NCBI GenBank assembly: GCA_965240325.2
Contig: OZ251225.1
Location: forward strand, 3,348,001-3,412,000
DNA length: 64,000 bases
Direction of reading: 5' to 3'
Source: Rebecca billardiae RCC1528
Lineage: Eukaryota > Haptophyta
In this document: positions 10,834 through 20,628 of the stretch, piece after piece
How positions within the stretch are numbered: position 1 is the first letter of the stretch
Layout: the number at the start of each line of letters is the position of its first letter
The notes under the pieces: model-generated
Database searches by the model: none
What the model was told of the DNA's origin: nothing
The model's input: the letters and a program-made list of their open reading frames with translations, nothing else
Made by a program: the position numbers and the translations under genes

Positions 10834-12372
10834 TAATAATAATAATATTATCGTATTATTGCATTATTCGTCATTGAATTTGAAAGTCGCATCGGCCCGT
10901 ACTCCTAGCTGGTCCTAGGCGCACGCCTCTTTGCTCGAGCGCGCTTTTTGTCAGCAATAACAAGGCGTGCTCGAGCGTGACACGTGAGCGCATAAATTAT
11001 AGCAGCTATCGGATTGACTGATGGCGCACGCCCCCCCCCCCGAAAGGTCTGAGCGTGAGCGAAAGCCGGGGGGGGGGGGCGGCGCACGTGCTCCGCAAAA
11101 TCAAAAAGAGGATGCGCGCAGGATTTTGGGGATTTTTCGGTAGGTGGCCACCGCGTATGAGTGGATATCGCTGCCGCAATGATTGCGTTTGTAGTAGATG
11201 CTAATTTTAACGATAGTAACACTTAGGGGAATGCAGGGCGGAATAGCACATAACACCAGCCGTGTGTTAGAACATTCCGTCATAGTAAGATGCCTGAATT
11301 GTAAGAGCCTGAAACAGCTCGCCAACCATAGAAACGATAGGTTGGGTCGTCAGCTTTGATTCACGCGCTTCTGAAAAACAGCGTTTTAGATTAGACGCAT
11401 CCCTCTTCTCTTAAGAGAACTGCGCTTCAAAAACACCGTTTCAACGAAAGACGATCGCCCGCCATTCAACTGAAACGAGATTCTGCATAAAGCGAACCAA
11501 AGATGTTATTGCGCGGGTAGTCCGAACCGACGTTCCCGCGCGCTCTCATATCATACGGCTATCGAGCTACTGACTTGCTCATGCGGGTGGGATTCGACAT
11601 CTCTATCTGCGAGGATTAACAGCTCTCTGAAAACGAGTGTGTCCTGGACAACTTGAAAGGGCAGCGATCGGCTTTGATTCTGCCTATTGTAGGGAAAGTT
11701 TTATGGTACGAGTTAACGAACCGTCACTTCTGATGGGCTCTCTGGTCGCGAACAGTCGCCAACTGCCGAGCGGAAGCGCCCGAAGCGGAGGCGTCGGGGG
11801 CGGCGGCTGAAGGGAGCGAGGGCGGTGGTGGCGGCACCGAGGACGAGGGAGGCGCGCCGAACGGCATGTCCGTCCTCACCCTCGCCATCGGCGGCCGCCC
11901 GCGCGTCAACGCCGCCGGCTCTCAGCCGACGACAACGCCCGCGAGTGCCGCCCACGGCGCGCGGCGGGCGCGTCACGGCAGGCGGCGGGGGCGGCGACTG
12001 CAGGGAGCGAGGGCGATGGTGGCGGCGCAGTCGAGGGAGGTGCGCCATCCGGACAGCGCGGCGGCGCGGCGCGCGGCCGAGCGCGGGAGCCTGGGCGGCG
12101 GCGGGCGCGCGGCGGGGCATGTGCTCAGTGCTGCCCGAGAGGCTGGCGCACTCGCCCAGCGCCGCCGCGCACACCGCCGCCGACCTCGCGCGCACGACCT
12201 CCGTCAACTCCTCCGTCAGCGGCGGAGAGCGCGTCGCCTCGCCGCCCACGCTGCCGCCCAGCCGGTTCGTCATCCGAGCGCTCGCCGGGCGCGCGCGGCG
12301 TGACGCGCCGGGCCGCGGTCGCCGCCTACTAAGTGGTGGGACCGCCGCTGGGGGGCGGGGCGGGCGGAGGAG

Positions 12373-12795
12373 ATGGCGGTGGCGAAGGAGGACGCGGTGG
12401 TGGACGTGGACGTCACGCTGTCCGGGCTGCACTGGCTCATCCACCTCCTCTCTGCACTCGACCCACCGCCGTCACCGACGGCGCAGCAGCTGGCGGCGGC
12501 GCGACGGATGCATTCCCGGATGGTGGCGGGCGCGGCCTCGGCCGAGGCGGGCGCGCGCCGCGCGCGCCGCTGCGGCGGCGTGGAGCGGCGGGAGCTGAGC
12601 GGCGCGCTGCTGCACACGCAGTCACGCTGCGCACGTGCTGCAGACGCTGTACGAGCGCGCCACCGCCGACGCCGTCGCGCCGCCGCTGCCCCCGCCGCAC
12701 CGGCACCGTCCGACCGTCCGACCGTGTCGTCACAAGCCGCGGCTGCTGCTCACATTCACAAGCTCACTAGCTGCGTGATGGTGACTAGCCACTAG
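12373..12795 (+). CDS. Hypothetical 140-residue protein, unit 1 copy
   Basis: An ATG opens MAVAKEDAVVDVDVTLSG, followed by LHWLIHLLSALDPPPSP, an Ala/Arg-rich stretch and a TAG stop in the last bases before the 58-bp repeat. The same frame, start and stop exist in unit 2 at 14258-14662 with substitutions and one 6-residue deletion and no frameshift. That conservation is the only support for coding. No family is recognised, and high GC makes chance frames likely. Confidence 0.3.
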   Translation: MAVAKEDAVVDVDVTLSGLHWLIHLLSALDPPPSPTAQQLAAARRMHSRMVAGAASAEAGARRARRCGGVERRELSGALLHTQSRCARAADAVRARHRRRRRAAAAPAAPAPSDRPTVSSQAAAAAHIHKLTSCVMVTSH

Positions 12796-12851
12796 GGCCG
12801 TGCGCCCTCAACTTCGTTGTTCACTACCCGAAGATCGGCGTAGCCGATCAT
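12794..12851 (-). repeat. 58-bp hairpin repeat, copy B
   Basis: On the minus strand it reads ATGATCGGCTACGCCGATC, a 7-bp stem with TAC loop, and ends GGGCGCACGGCCCT. It closes unit 1 and abuts the CR terminus that opens unit 2. Confidence 0.95.
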
Positions 12852-14257
12852 GGCGCACGGCCCCCCCGAAAGGTCTGAGCGTGAGCGAAAGCCGGGGGGG
12901 GCGGCGCACGTGCTCCGCAAAATCAAAAAGAGGATGCGCGCAGGATTTTGGGGATTTTTCGGTAGGTGGCCACCGCGTATGAGTGGATATCGCTGCCGCA
13001 ATGATTGCGTTTGTACTGCCCCTTAATTTTAACGATAGTAACACTTAGGGGAATGCAGGGTGGAATAGCACATAACACCAGCCGTGTGTTAGAACATTCC
13101 GTCATAGTAAGATGCCTGAATTGTAAGAGCCTGAAACAGCTCGCCAACCATAGAAACGATAGGTTGGGTCGTCATCTTTGATTCACGCGCTTCTGAAAAA
13201 CAGCGTTTTAGATTAGACGCATCCCTCTTCTCTTAAGAGAACTGGTGGGCCGTTCGTGATGGTGGGCCGTTCGTGATTCTCCTGCTGATATACACTTTTG
13301 GTTTGCTGTTTCCAATTCAAAGAGTAAAGTATCGTCTCCTATTATCCTTCTCCTCTGAAGAGAACCACACTTCAAAAACAACGTTTCAGTATCAACGTAT
13401 TACAATGCGGGTGGGATTCGACATCTCTATCTGCGAGGATTAATTAACAGCTCTCTGAAAACGAGTGTGTCCTGGACAACTTGAAAGGGCAGCGATCGGC
13501 TTTGATTCTGCCTCTTGTAGTAAAGTTTTATGGTACGAGTTAACGAACCGTCACTTCTGGTATCTCTGGTCGCGAACAGTCACGATCCAACCGCCGCCCG
13601 CACGTCGGCGCGAGTCCCGGTGCGATGCGGCGGCCTTTGTAGCGGCCAGGCGGAGGCGTCGGGGGCGGCGGCTGAAGGGAGCGAGGGCGGTGGTGGCGGC
13701 ACGGACGAGGGAGGCGCGCCGAACGGCATGTCCGTCCTCACCCTCGCCAGCGGCGGCCGCCCGCGCGTCACCGCCGCCGGCTCTCAGCCGACGCCGCCGC
13801 CCGCGAGTGCCGCCTGAATGAACGGCGCGCGGCGAGCGCGTCACGGCAGGCGGCGGGGGCGGCGACTGCAGGGAGCGAGGGCGATGGTGGCGGCGCAGTC
13901 GAGGGAGGTGCGCCATCCGGACAGCGCGGCGGCGCGGCGCGCGGCCGAGCGCGGGAGCCTGGGCGGCGGCGGGCGCGCGGCGGGGCATGTGCCATGTGGC
14001 GCATGTGCTGCCCGAGAGGCTGGCGCACTCGCCCAGCGCCGCCGCGCACACCGCCGCCGACCTCGCGCGCACGACCTCCGTCAACTCCTCCGTCAGCGGC
14101 GGAGAGCGCGTCGCCTCGCCGCCCACGCTGCCGCCCAGCCGGTTCGTCATCCGAGCGCTCGCCGGGCGCCCGCGGCGTCACGGCGGCGTGCGCCGGGCCG
14201 CGGTCGCCGCCTACTAAGTGGTGGGACCGCCGCTGGGGGGCGGGGCGGGCGGAGGAG

Positions 14258-14662
14258 ATGGCGGTGGCGAAGGAGGACGCGGTGGTGGACGTGGACGTCA
14301 CGCAGTCCGAGCTGCACTGGCTCATCCACCTCCTCTCTGCACTCGACCCGCCGCCGTCACCGACGGCGCAGCAGCTGGCGGCGGCGATGGTGGCGGGCGC
14401 GGCCGCGGCCGAGGCGGGCGCGCGCCGCGCGCGCCGCTGCGGCGGCGTGGAGCGGCGGGAGCTGAGCGGCGCGCTGCTGCACACGCAGTCACGCTGCGCA
14501 CGTGCTGCAGACGCTGTACGAGCGCGCCACCGCCGACGCCGTCGCGCCGCCGCTGCCCCCGCCGCACCGGCACCGTCCGACCGTCCGACCGTGTCGTCAC
14601 AAGCCGCGGCTGCTGCTCACATTCACAAGCTCACTAGCTGCGTGATGGTGACTAGCCACTAG
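14258..14662 (+). CDS. Hypothetical 134-residue protein, unit 2 copy
   Basis: This is the paralogue of 12373-12795. It starts MAVAKEDAVVDVDVTQSE and keeps LHWLIHLLSALDPPPSP, then lacks six residues of the other copy and ends at the equivalent stop. Function unknown. It may be a chance frame kept by recent duplication. Confidence 0.3.
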   Translation: MAVAKEDAVVDVDVTQSELHWLIHLLSALDPPPSPTAQQLAAAMVAGAAAAEAGARRARRCGGVERRELSGALLHTQSRCARAADAVRARHRRRRRAAAAPAAPAPSDRPTVSSQAAAAAHIHKLTSCVMVTSH

Positions 14663-14718
14663 GGCCGTGCGCCCTCAACTTCGTTGTTCACTACCCGAAG
14701 ATCGGCGTAGCCGATCAT
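14661..14718 (-). repeat. 58-bp hairpin repeat, copy C
   Basis: It is identical to copy B. It is followed outward by (TA)n at 14719-14740, consistent with AT-rich flanks beside this terminus elsewhere. Confidence 0.95.
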
Positions 14719-14859
14719 GTATATATATATATATATATCTAATGACCGCGTTCCGCGGTCCTTTTCCGTAGAACCAACGCAGTTGGGGGCCCGCGGCGCA
14801 GTGGTTGAGAATGAGACCGTGACGTCGTCAATCCGCACGGTCTGGCGTCTGCCTGGCAG

Positions 14860-15672
14860 TCAGACAGGCAGCCGCACCGTCTCGGAGAGTGAGTGAGAGT
14901 CAGACCCGTCCGTCGGACTCGCGGCGCGTGAATGGGCGCGCCGACGGCCAAGGGTGGCCGGCACGGGACACCAGCGGACGGGCCGCGCGGGGAAGCGGGG
15001 CGGCGCGCGCGCAGGGCGAGAGGCGCGGACGGGCCGCGCGGGGAAGCGGGGCGGCGCGCGTGCAGGGCGAGAGGCGCCGCGCGGCGCGGGCCGGCGCGTG
15101 CGCGCGCGCGCGCGCACCTGCTTGAGGTGCTCGCGCTGCGCCATGCGCTCGACGAAGGGCCGCTGGTCGCTCAGCCGGCGCGCCTCGGGCCGGCATAGCG
15201 AGAGCGCGCGCCACTGCTGCCCGCCCACGCTGCGCAGCCACGCGCAGACCGAGCTCCGCTCGGGGTGGGACGAAGCGAGTGGCGTGTCGCGCCCGCCGCC
15301 AGGCGCACGCGTGCCCTGCTCCGCACCGCGCCGCCGTGCTCGCCCGCCGCCTGCTCCGCCGCGTCGGCCTCGAGGATGGCGGCGGCCAGCGGCAGGCTGA
15401 GTGGCGCGCGCTCGCCCACCGTAGCTTCGAGGGCCGTCCACACCTGCTCGAGCTGCTGCAGGGCGTGGACAAGGGCAGCGCGCGCGCCCAGCGCATCCGT
15501 GCCGCGTGACGCAGCGCGTCGAGCTCGGCGTCTCGCTTCGCCAGCTCGGCGCCCAGCGCCTCTGCGCGCACGCGTCGAGCTCGGCGTCGCGCTTTGCCAG
15601 CTCGGCGCCCAGCGCCTTCACGCGCACGTGCTCGTGTATCTGCGCGCGCACGGCCTGCGCGCCGCCGCCCAT
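14860..15672 (-). pseudogene. Decayed coding remnant, unknown family
   Basis: Minus-strand frames here show patchy protein character: LGAELAKRDAELDALRHA (coiled-coil-like, duplicated at 15505-15620), MWTALEATVGERAPLSLPLA in a second frame and WLRSVGGQQWRALSLCRPEA in a third. Moving between frames suggests a disrupted gene. A 53-bp GC-rich direct duplication occurs near 14975-15080. Function unknown. Confidence 0.35.
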
Positions 15673-16390
15673 CTGCGCGCGCAGACTCGGACTCGTCGCG
15701 GCTGGCTGCTAGGGAGTGCTAGGGTGCGCGCCGCGTAGTCGATGGCCAAGGCCTGCAGCCAGCGCGCCTGCACCGAGAAAAGAAGGCGCGGCACGCGCGC
15801 TATAACCCAGTCCACGCAGACACGCGAGCGCGTGCTCGAGCGGCGCGCCGGGGGCGACCGTCCACGTCGGCCGCGCGGGAGCCGCAGGTACTCTCGCGTG
15901 CCTGCGCGACGCAGCGCGCACGCACAGCGAAACGGGCGCGGGGTAGAATTCAGGAGAGCGCCGCCGCCCGCGCACCACCCCACCGAGAGTGCGCACATGC
16001 GCACGCCACGACATGGCACGACATGGCGCACGATTGACGCAACGCCCGACAGACAGAAGCCTTCATCGACAATCCGCGCGCGCCCGCAAACGCGGCCGCG
16101 CGCGCGGGCGGGCGCGCGGGCGTGCGTGCGCCACCCGCGCGGGAGGCGCCCGCGGCCGCGCGGGCGGCGCGCGCGCGGCGCGCGCTCCGCGCGGTCGTCC
16201 ACACCGATGGCGGTCGATCGAGGGCTCGCCCCGTTTGGCGGTCGATTTTGATCGAGGGCTCGCCCCGTTTTTGGAGCGAGCGCGTGCCGCGCGCCCCCTG
16301 GCTCCCAACTGGGTATGATAATACCCACAATTACCCAAAATGACCTTATGCCCCCAACACCGTTATCATAGCGAGCCAATGGCAATGTAC
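15673..16390. other. No recognisable gene
   Basis: The stretch is extremely CGCG-rich up to about 16300 and then turns AT-richer with repeated ACCCACAATTACCC motifs. GATCGAGGGCTCGCCCCGTTT is duplicated near 16216 and 16250. No gene seen. Confidence 0.5.
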
Positions 16391-16391
16391 T

Positions 16392-16535
16392 GATATGATA
16401 GACTGAACGATAGTACCCACAATTACCCAATCAAGAGGCGATACAGCCCTTGCCTTGCTCGCTATGATATGATAGACTGAACGATAGTACCCACAATTAC
16501 CCAATCAAGAGGCGATACAGCCCTTGCCTTGCTGA
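16392..16535 (+). repeat. 74-bp direct tandem repeat, two copies
   Basis: GATATGATAGACTGAACGAT starts at 16392 and again at 16466, and the sequence stays the same through GGCGATACAGCCCTTGCC. Confidence 0.9.
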
Positions 16536-16749
16536 ATGTCTCGCACTATTGGAGTTGGTTGGACTCGGCTATAATGTTGATCAACTGTCGTTCTAGTGAT
16601 GGCATCTTGCGGCGGCGAGGCCATATTATTTTACTATGGTCACACTACATTAAGGAGAGTCTACCCACAATTACCCTGCCTCGCACACTTGGGCGTGGGT
16701 TTCGTTGATTCCTCTGTTCACTATTCAAGACGGCGGACGCGCCCTTTTT

Positions 16750-17135
16750 CGACGCTAATGCACCTGTAAGGGAGTCTCAAAATCGAAACTCGGTCTCCTC
16801 CAGCCCTAAAAAATCGCCCCCCGTCCCTTTTTTCTTGATCAAAGATCTTTTTGAAACGTGGTTCGGGCCCGCTGGTGCGGGCTCCACGCTGCGCGCTCCG
16901 CCCTGCACCGCGGGCCATAATAAAACATATTTAATTCGCGACGATCATCATGCATATCTATAATGGCCCGCGGTGCAGGGCGGAGCGCGTAGCGTGCAGC
17001 CCTCGCCGAGGGCCCTCACTACGTTGTCAAAAAGATCTTTTGATCAAAGAAAGGGGGACGGGGGGCGATTTTAAGGGCGGCTGTCGGAGGGTGAGTTTTC
17101 GCTTTTTCGAGGGGTACATTGGCCCATTGCTCTGC
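16750..17135. mobile_element. Small foldback element
   Basis: CCCTGCACCGCGGGCCAT (16901-16918) is inverted at 16963-16980 around a 44-bp AT-rich loop. Further out, AAATCGCCCCCCGTCCC with GATCAAAGATC (about 16808-16850) is mirrored at 17034-17070. Arms of about 170 bp are imperfect. It resembles a foldback MITE nested in the 4.6 kb element. Confidence 0.75.
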
Positions 17136-17314
17136 ATTAGCAAGACGCATTGACGAAATAAGCGCGCCCGCCAATTCGCCATATGTCGATGGACGGACGT
17201 GGGATCAGATACCCGGGGGTGAAACAAGTGAGTATTCCTGTCTTTCGTGTATGCTGGAGTACGAGTTTGCCGAGTGACGTTTGATTGTTTCGAGTCAAAA
17301 ACTTGTTATAATAA

Positions 17315-17609
17315 GGATCCCAGCAAAACCGTTAATTGGAGCTACGGGAGCTACGACCTAATGGAGATCGCCGTAAACGCTATTATCTCGTTTGGTTTTG
17401 ATTCTTGCCGAAGCAGAGATAACCGTGATCACTATCTATCTCCAATCGATCTTACGCGAAGGATCCCAGCAAAACCGTTAATTGGAGCTACGGGAGCTAC
17501 GACCGCTAATGGAGATCGCCGTAAACGCGCGCTACTGTATTATCTCGTGTAGTTCTGATTATTGCCAAAACAAAGATAACCGTAATCGCTATCTATCTCC
17601 ATTCGATCT
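17315..17609 (+). repeat. 146-bp direct tandem repeat, two copies
   Basis: GGATCCCAGCAAAACCGTTA begins at 17315 and 17461. The units stay similar through GAGATCGCCGTAAACGC and the CTATCTATCTCCA segment, with small indels. Confidence 0.9.
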
Positions 17610-17635
17610 TAATTTATGGGGGTACTCGATCAGGC

Positions 17636-19299
17636 TATTTGATTTTGAAGCGGTTGCTCAGGACTGGTGCTCGCACCGCAGATGGCGCGACGTGCCGCGT
17701 GGGCGGCGGAGGCGGCCGCCGCCGACGCCTCGCCCGGCGGCGGCGCGTGGCGTGGCACGCGGGTTCAGGCCAGGTGCCGCAGTGCATCCAGGACCGCCGC
17801 CGCGTCAGGACGGCGAGCGCACGGGCCGCGCCCGCCGCCGGGGCGTGCGGCCGCCAGTCAAACTCGGCGCGAACCGCGGCAGTGAAGATGATCAACACAG
17901 CGAAGAAGCAGGTGGTGATCGAGGCGCTGGGCCTAGTGGGCCTGAACATGATGCTGCGCATCTTCTTGGGCCTGCCCGACGCGCACCCCACGCAGACGTC
18001 GCTTCTGGGCGAGTGGCACTCGCGACCCGTGACTGTTCCCGGTCGACTCGCTCGCACTTCGCAGGCCGTGCTCACTCAAGCTGGTCTTCGTCTACTGTCC
18101 TCCGCGTCGCGACGATGGGCTCGACGGAGCCGCACAACCTGCAGCTGCTGCAAGATTCATTCACGCACCCTGCGCGTGCGCTGCCCCGAGACTCCGCGCC
18201 GCCGCCACCGCGCTGCGCGCCGCTCGCTGCCGCGGCGCGCAGGCCCGCTCCAGTCCGTGCCCGGCGGGCTCGCCGCGGAGCCGAGCGCGATGACGACCTC
18301 GACGTGTCAGTGGTCAGAGTCTGAGACGACTGACAAGTGACAGTCCCCGCCGCGCGCTGCGCGCGGCGCGCCGCGCGCTGCCGCGGCGCGCAGGCCCGCT
18401 CCAGTCCGACGCCGAGTGCCCGGGCCGGGGGCTCGCCGCGGAGCCGAGCGCGATCGGGCGACCTCGACGTGCATGTCTTGGTGTGCGGTGGCTCCGTTTT
18501 ATTGATTTCTCCGACGTTTACTGGCGCCCGCTCTCAGTGCCCGCTGTCCGGATCGGTCAATCATACTCTAACTAGCTCGGTTCTAGGCCGCGCCGCCGCA
18601 GCGCCTCGAGGCTCGATTGGCTGAAATTCAGCTCTAGTCTGCCAGACCCACTGTCGGCATAAACGGAAACGGCACGGGCAGCTGTGAAAGTTCTACGACG
18701 CGGTCAATCCGAATCACTAGCTTAGCAACGGGCGCAGACGACTCACAACGATTGCCGGGTGTCAGGAGCCTGGTATTATTAGTGTTACTCGAGGGACTGG
18801 TCGCAACCGCCTCCGGGGCTGCGGCCGTCACCCCGCTGGCGCCGGGCGGCCCCCGGGGTCGCGGCGGACTAGCCGCGCAGCCATTCCGGTCCGGGGCGTG
18901 CGGCCCCGGGCTGCCATCGGCATCGGCATCGGCATCGGGCATCGCCATCGGCCCCCGGGCCGAGTTGCCGAGGCAAGCCGACGTGCCGCTGCGAGCCCGG
19001 GAGCCTTGACTCTTGAGGCTTGACGTGGCATGGCCCATGCGGCAGTAGTTAAATCGCCGGACTGGCCCGGTATCGCCATCGGCGATCCACGGAGTCCTCG
19101 CTCGGCCCCGGGGCCGCAGCCCGGGCCCGGTAAGTGGGCGGCAACTGAGTCGTGAGTAGTGGCACTGCTCACAGGCGAACTGTTGGTTGGCACCGACGGT
19201 CAGACTAATAATAATCTTAGATGACAGACAGCGTCGTATGACGATACAATAAATACATACTCTTAGTAGTAGCAGCCGACAGAGACTAGAGAGTCGGCA
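17636..19299. other. No recognisable gene; one direct duplication
   Basis: Plus-strand frames around 17880-18050 (containing KKQVVIEALGLVGLNMM) look slightly protein-like but match nothing known to me. GCTGCCGCGGCGCGCAGGCC recurs at 18226 and 18377 as part of a direct duplication of about 95 bp. A CATCGG-rich short repeat is at 18915-18955. The remainder to 19299 is featureless. Confidence 0.45.
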
Positions 19300-19351
19300 C
19301 CGCGGGCCCCTAACTACGTTGGTTCTACGAAAGGACCGCGGAACGCGGTCA

Positions 19352-19921
19352 TATATATATATAGATTATTTGACGACGCGTATGGTACATGCAAAGGGCA
19401 GGCGTCAGGCTGCATAGAATGCGTCCGCGCCTTCCGACCAGGTCAGGCAGTGCGCCACCCGCAGCCCTGCCCCCCTACGGGAGCACCGCCTCGGCCTGGG
19501 GCGCGCGCCGCGCGCGGCGGCGACGGCAGATGCCGCCGTGGCCGAGCGCCTTCCGGAGCACTTGGATTAGGGTGAGGGGTCGTAGTCGATGTCGGCGCCC
19601 GCCGACCTAGCGGCGAGCAGCTGCGGGAGACGACAGCCGCGGCTGTCGCCCCGAGGCGCCCGCGTGGGCGCCTGGATGAGGATGAGGTCGTCGTACCGCG
19701 TCAGACGTACGCGTCGCCGCGCGCCGCCGCCGGCCTGGCGACGCGCAGCTGCACAAGACTGAAGAGGGGCTTGGAGAGTGAGCACGCCGCCTAGTGCGCT
19801 CTGGACGATGAAGCGGATGAGGTTCTAGTCGACGTCGCAGCCCAACCCGCCGGCTGGCTGCTGTAGATGCTGCGCTTGATGCTGGGGAACCTGGCCCCCG
19901 GGCTCGATACACATGTACACA
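19352..19921. other. Intergenic, nothing recognised
   Basis: The stretch lies between the right end of the 4.6 kb element and the 3' end of the helicase gene and contains only short frames. Confidence 0.5.
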
Positions 19922-20575
19922 TTATGTCAAATCGATGGCATCGCCGCGGATGAGCGCCGCCTGGTACTCCATCGCGGCGTCGGACCATGTTGATTCGCCG
20001 TTCCGCTGCGGCCGGCTCCTGCGCTTTCCGCGAGCGCGCTTCGCCGCCCGGCGTTGCTCAAGCTCGGCGGTCGAGTTCGAGCGCTTGAGCTGCGGCGTAC
20101 TGTCGCGAGCAGGGGCCTTGCCGCCGCGCGGCGTGCCGCTGCCGGCGGGGTTCGCCGACGTGGAGGCGGGAGCCGCGGGCGTGCCGAGAGCGCTGGGGCC
20201 TGCTGCGTTTGACGAGCCGAGCGCTGCCCCGCTCGCCCGCTGCGACGCCGCCTGGTCCTCGAGGGACTTCTTCAGCACCTTCGAGAGAACCTCGTCCCAC
20301 TGCTCGACGTCGTCATTCGCTTCCGGCGTCGTGGCGTGCGTCGAGGCCTCGAGCGCGTGGGCGAGCATCCAGTCCTCCTCGACCTGCGCGGTGCGGGCTT
20401 CCTCCAATGCGGCCGCGCGGCCGGTGCGAGCGCTCGGGTCCGGCTGCGAGAGCGCGAAATGCTGCGCGTCATCCTCCGCGTCGTCGTCGAGCTCGTCGGA
20501 CGGTGAAGCCGAGCGTGCGGCGGCCGCGGCCGTGGCCGGCGCGCCGGCGGCCGCCGCAGCCGGCCCCGGCGCGCT

Positions 20576-20628
<53 letters not shown>

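Larger units (their letters stand above)
11021..12851 (-). repeat. Tandem duplication unit 1
   Basis: The unit is the CR sequence in reverse orientation (11021-about 11710), then about 1.1 kb of very GC-rich DNA with small frames, then a 58-bp hairpin repeat (12794-12851). The same order follows directly in unit 2. CR copy 3 has clamp lengths C12/G11 on the element strand. Confidence 0.88.
12850..14718 (-). repeat. Tandem duplication unit 2
   Basis: The structure repeats that of unit 1: reversed CR copy 4 (clamp C8/G7 on the element strand), GC-rich block, 58-bp repeat. Between about 13240 and 13410 it departs from unit 1 and instead matches 8140-8280 in reverse, so one unit has exchanged a segment with another CR copy. 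A duplicated GGTGGGCCGTTCGTGAT marks the join. Confidence 0.88.
14743..19351. mobile_element. 4.6 kb element with hairpin-tipped TIRs
   Basis: The terminal inverted repeats are 14743-14796 and 19300-19351: TGACCGCGTTCCGCGGTCC, then GTAGAACCAACG and GGGGCCCGCGG with small indels. Each tip is itself a hairpin (GACCGCG-TTC-CGCGGTC). Both ends sit in (TA)n tracts, so a target duplication cannot be read. The interior holds nested repeats and coding remnants but no recognisable transposase. Confidence 0.7.

Noticed and set aside
18752-19009. 85-codon frame with a signal-peptide-like start (GVRSLVLLVLLEGLVATASG)
   Set aside because: There is no ATG at the start and the rest is Pro/Gly/Ser low complexity inside a repeat-rich element.
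14743-19351. LTR retrotransposon
   Set aside because: The ends are inverted, not direct, and no reverse transcriptase, integrase or gag motif is seen.
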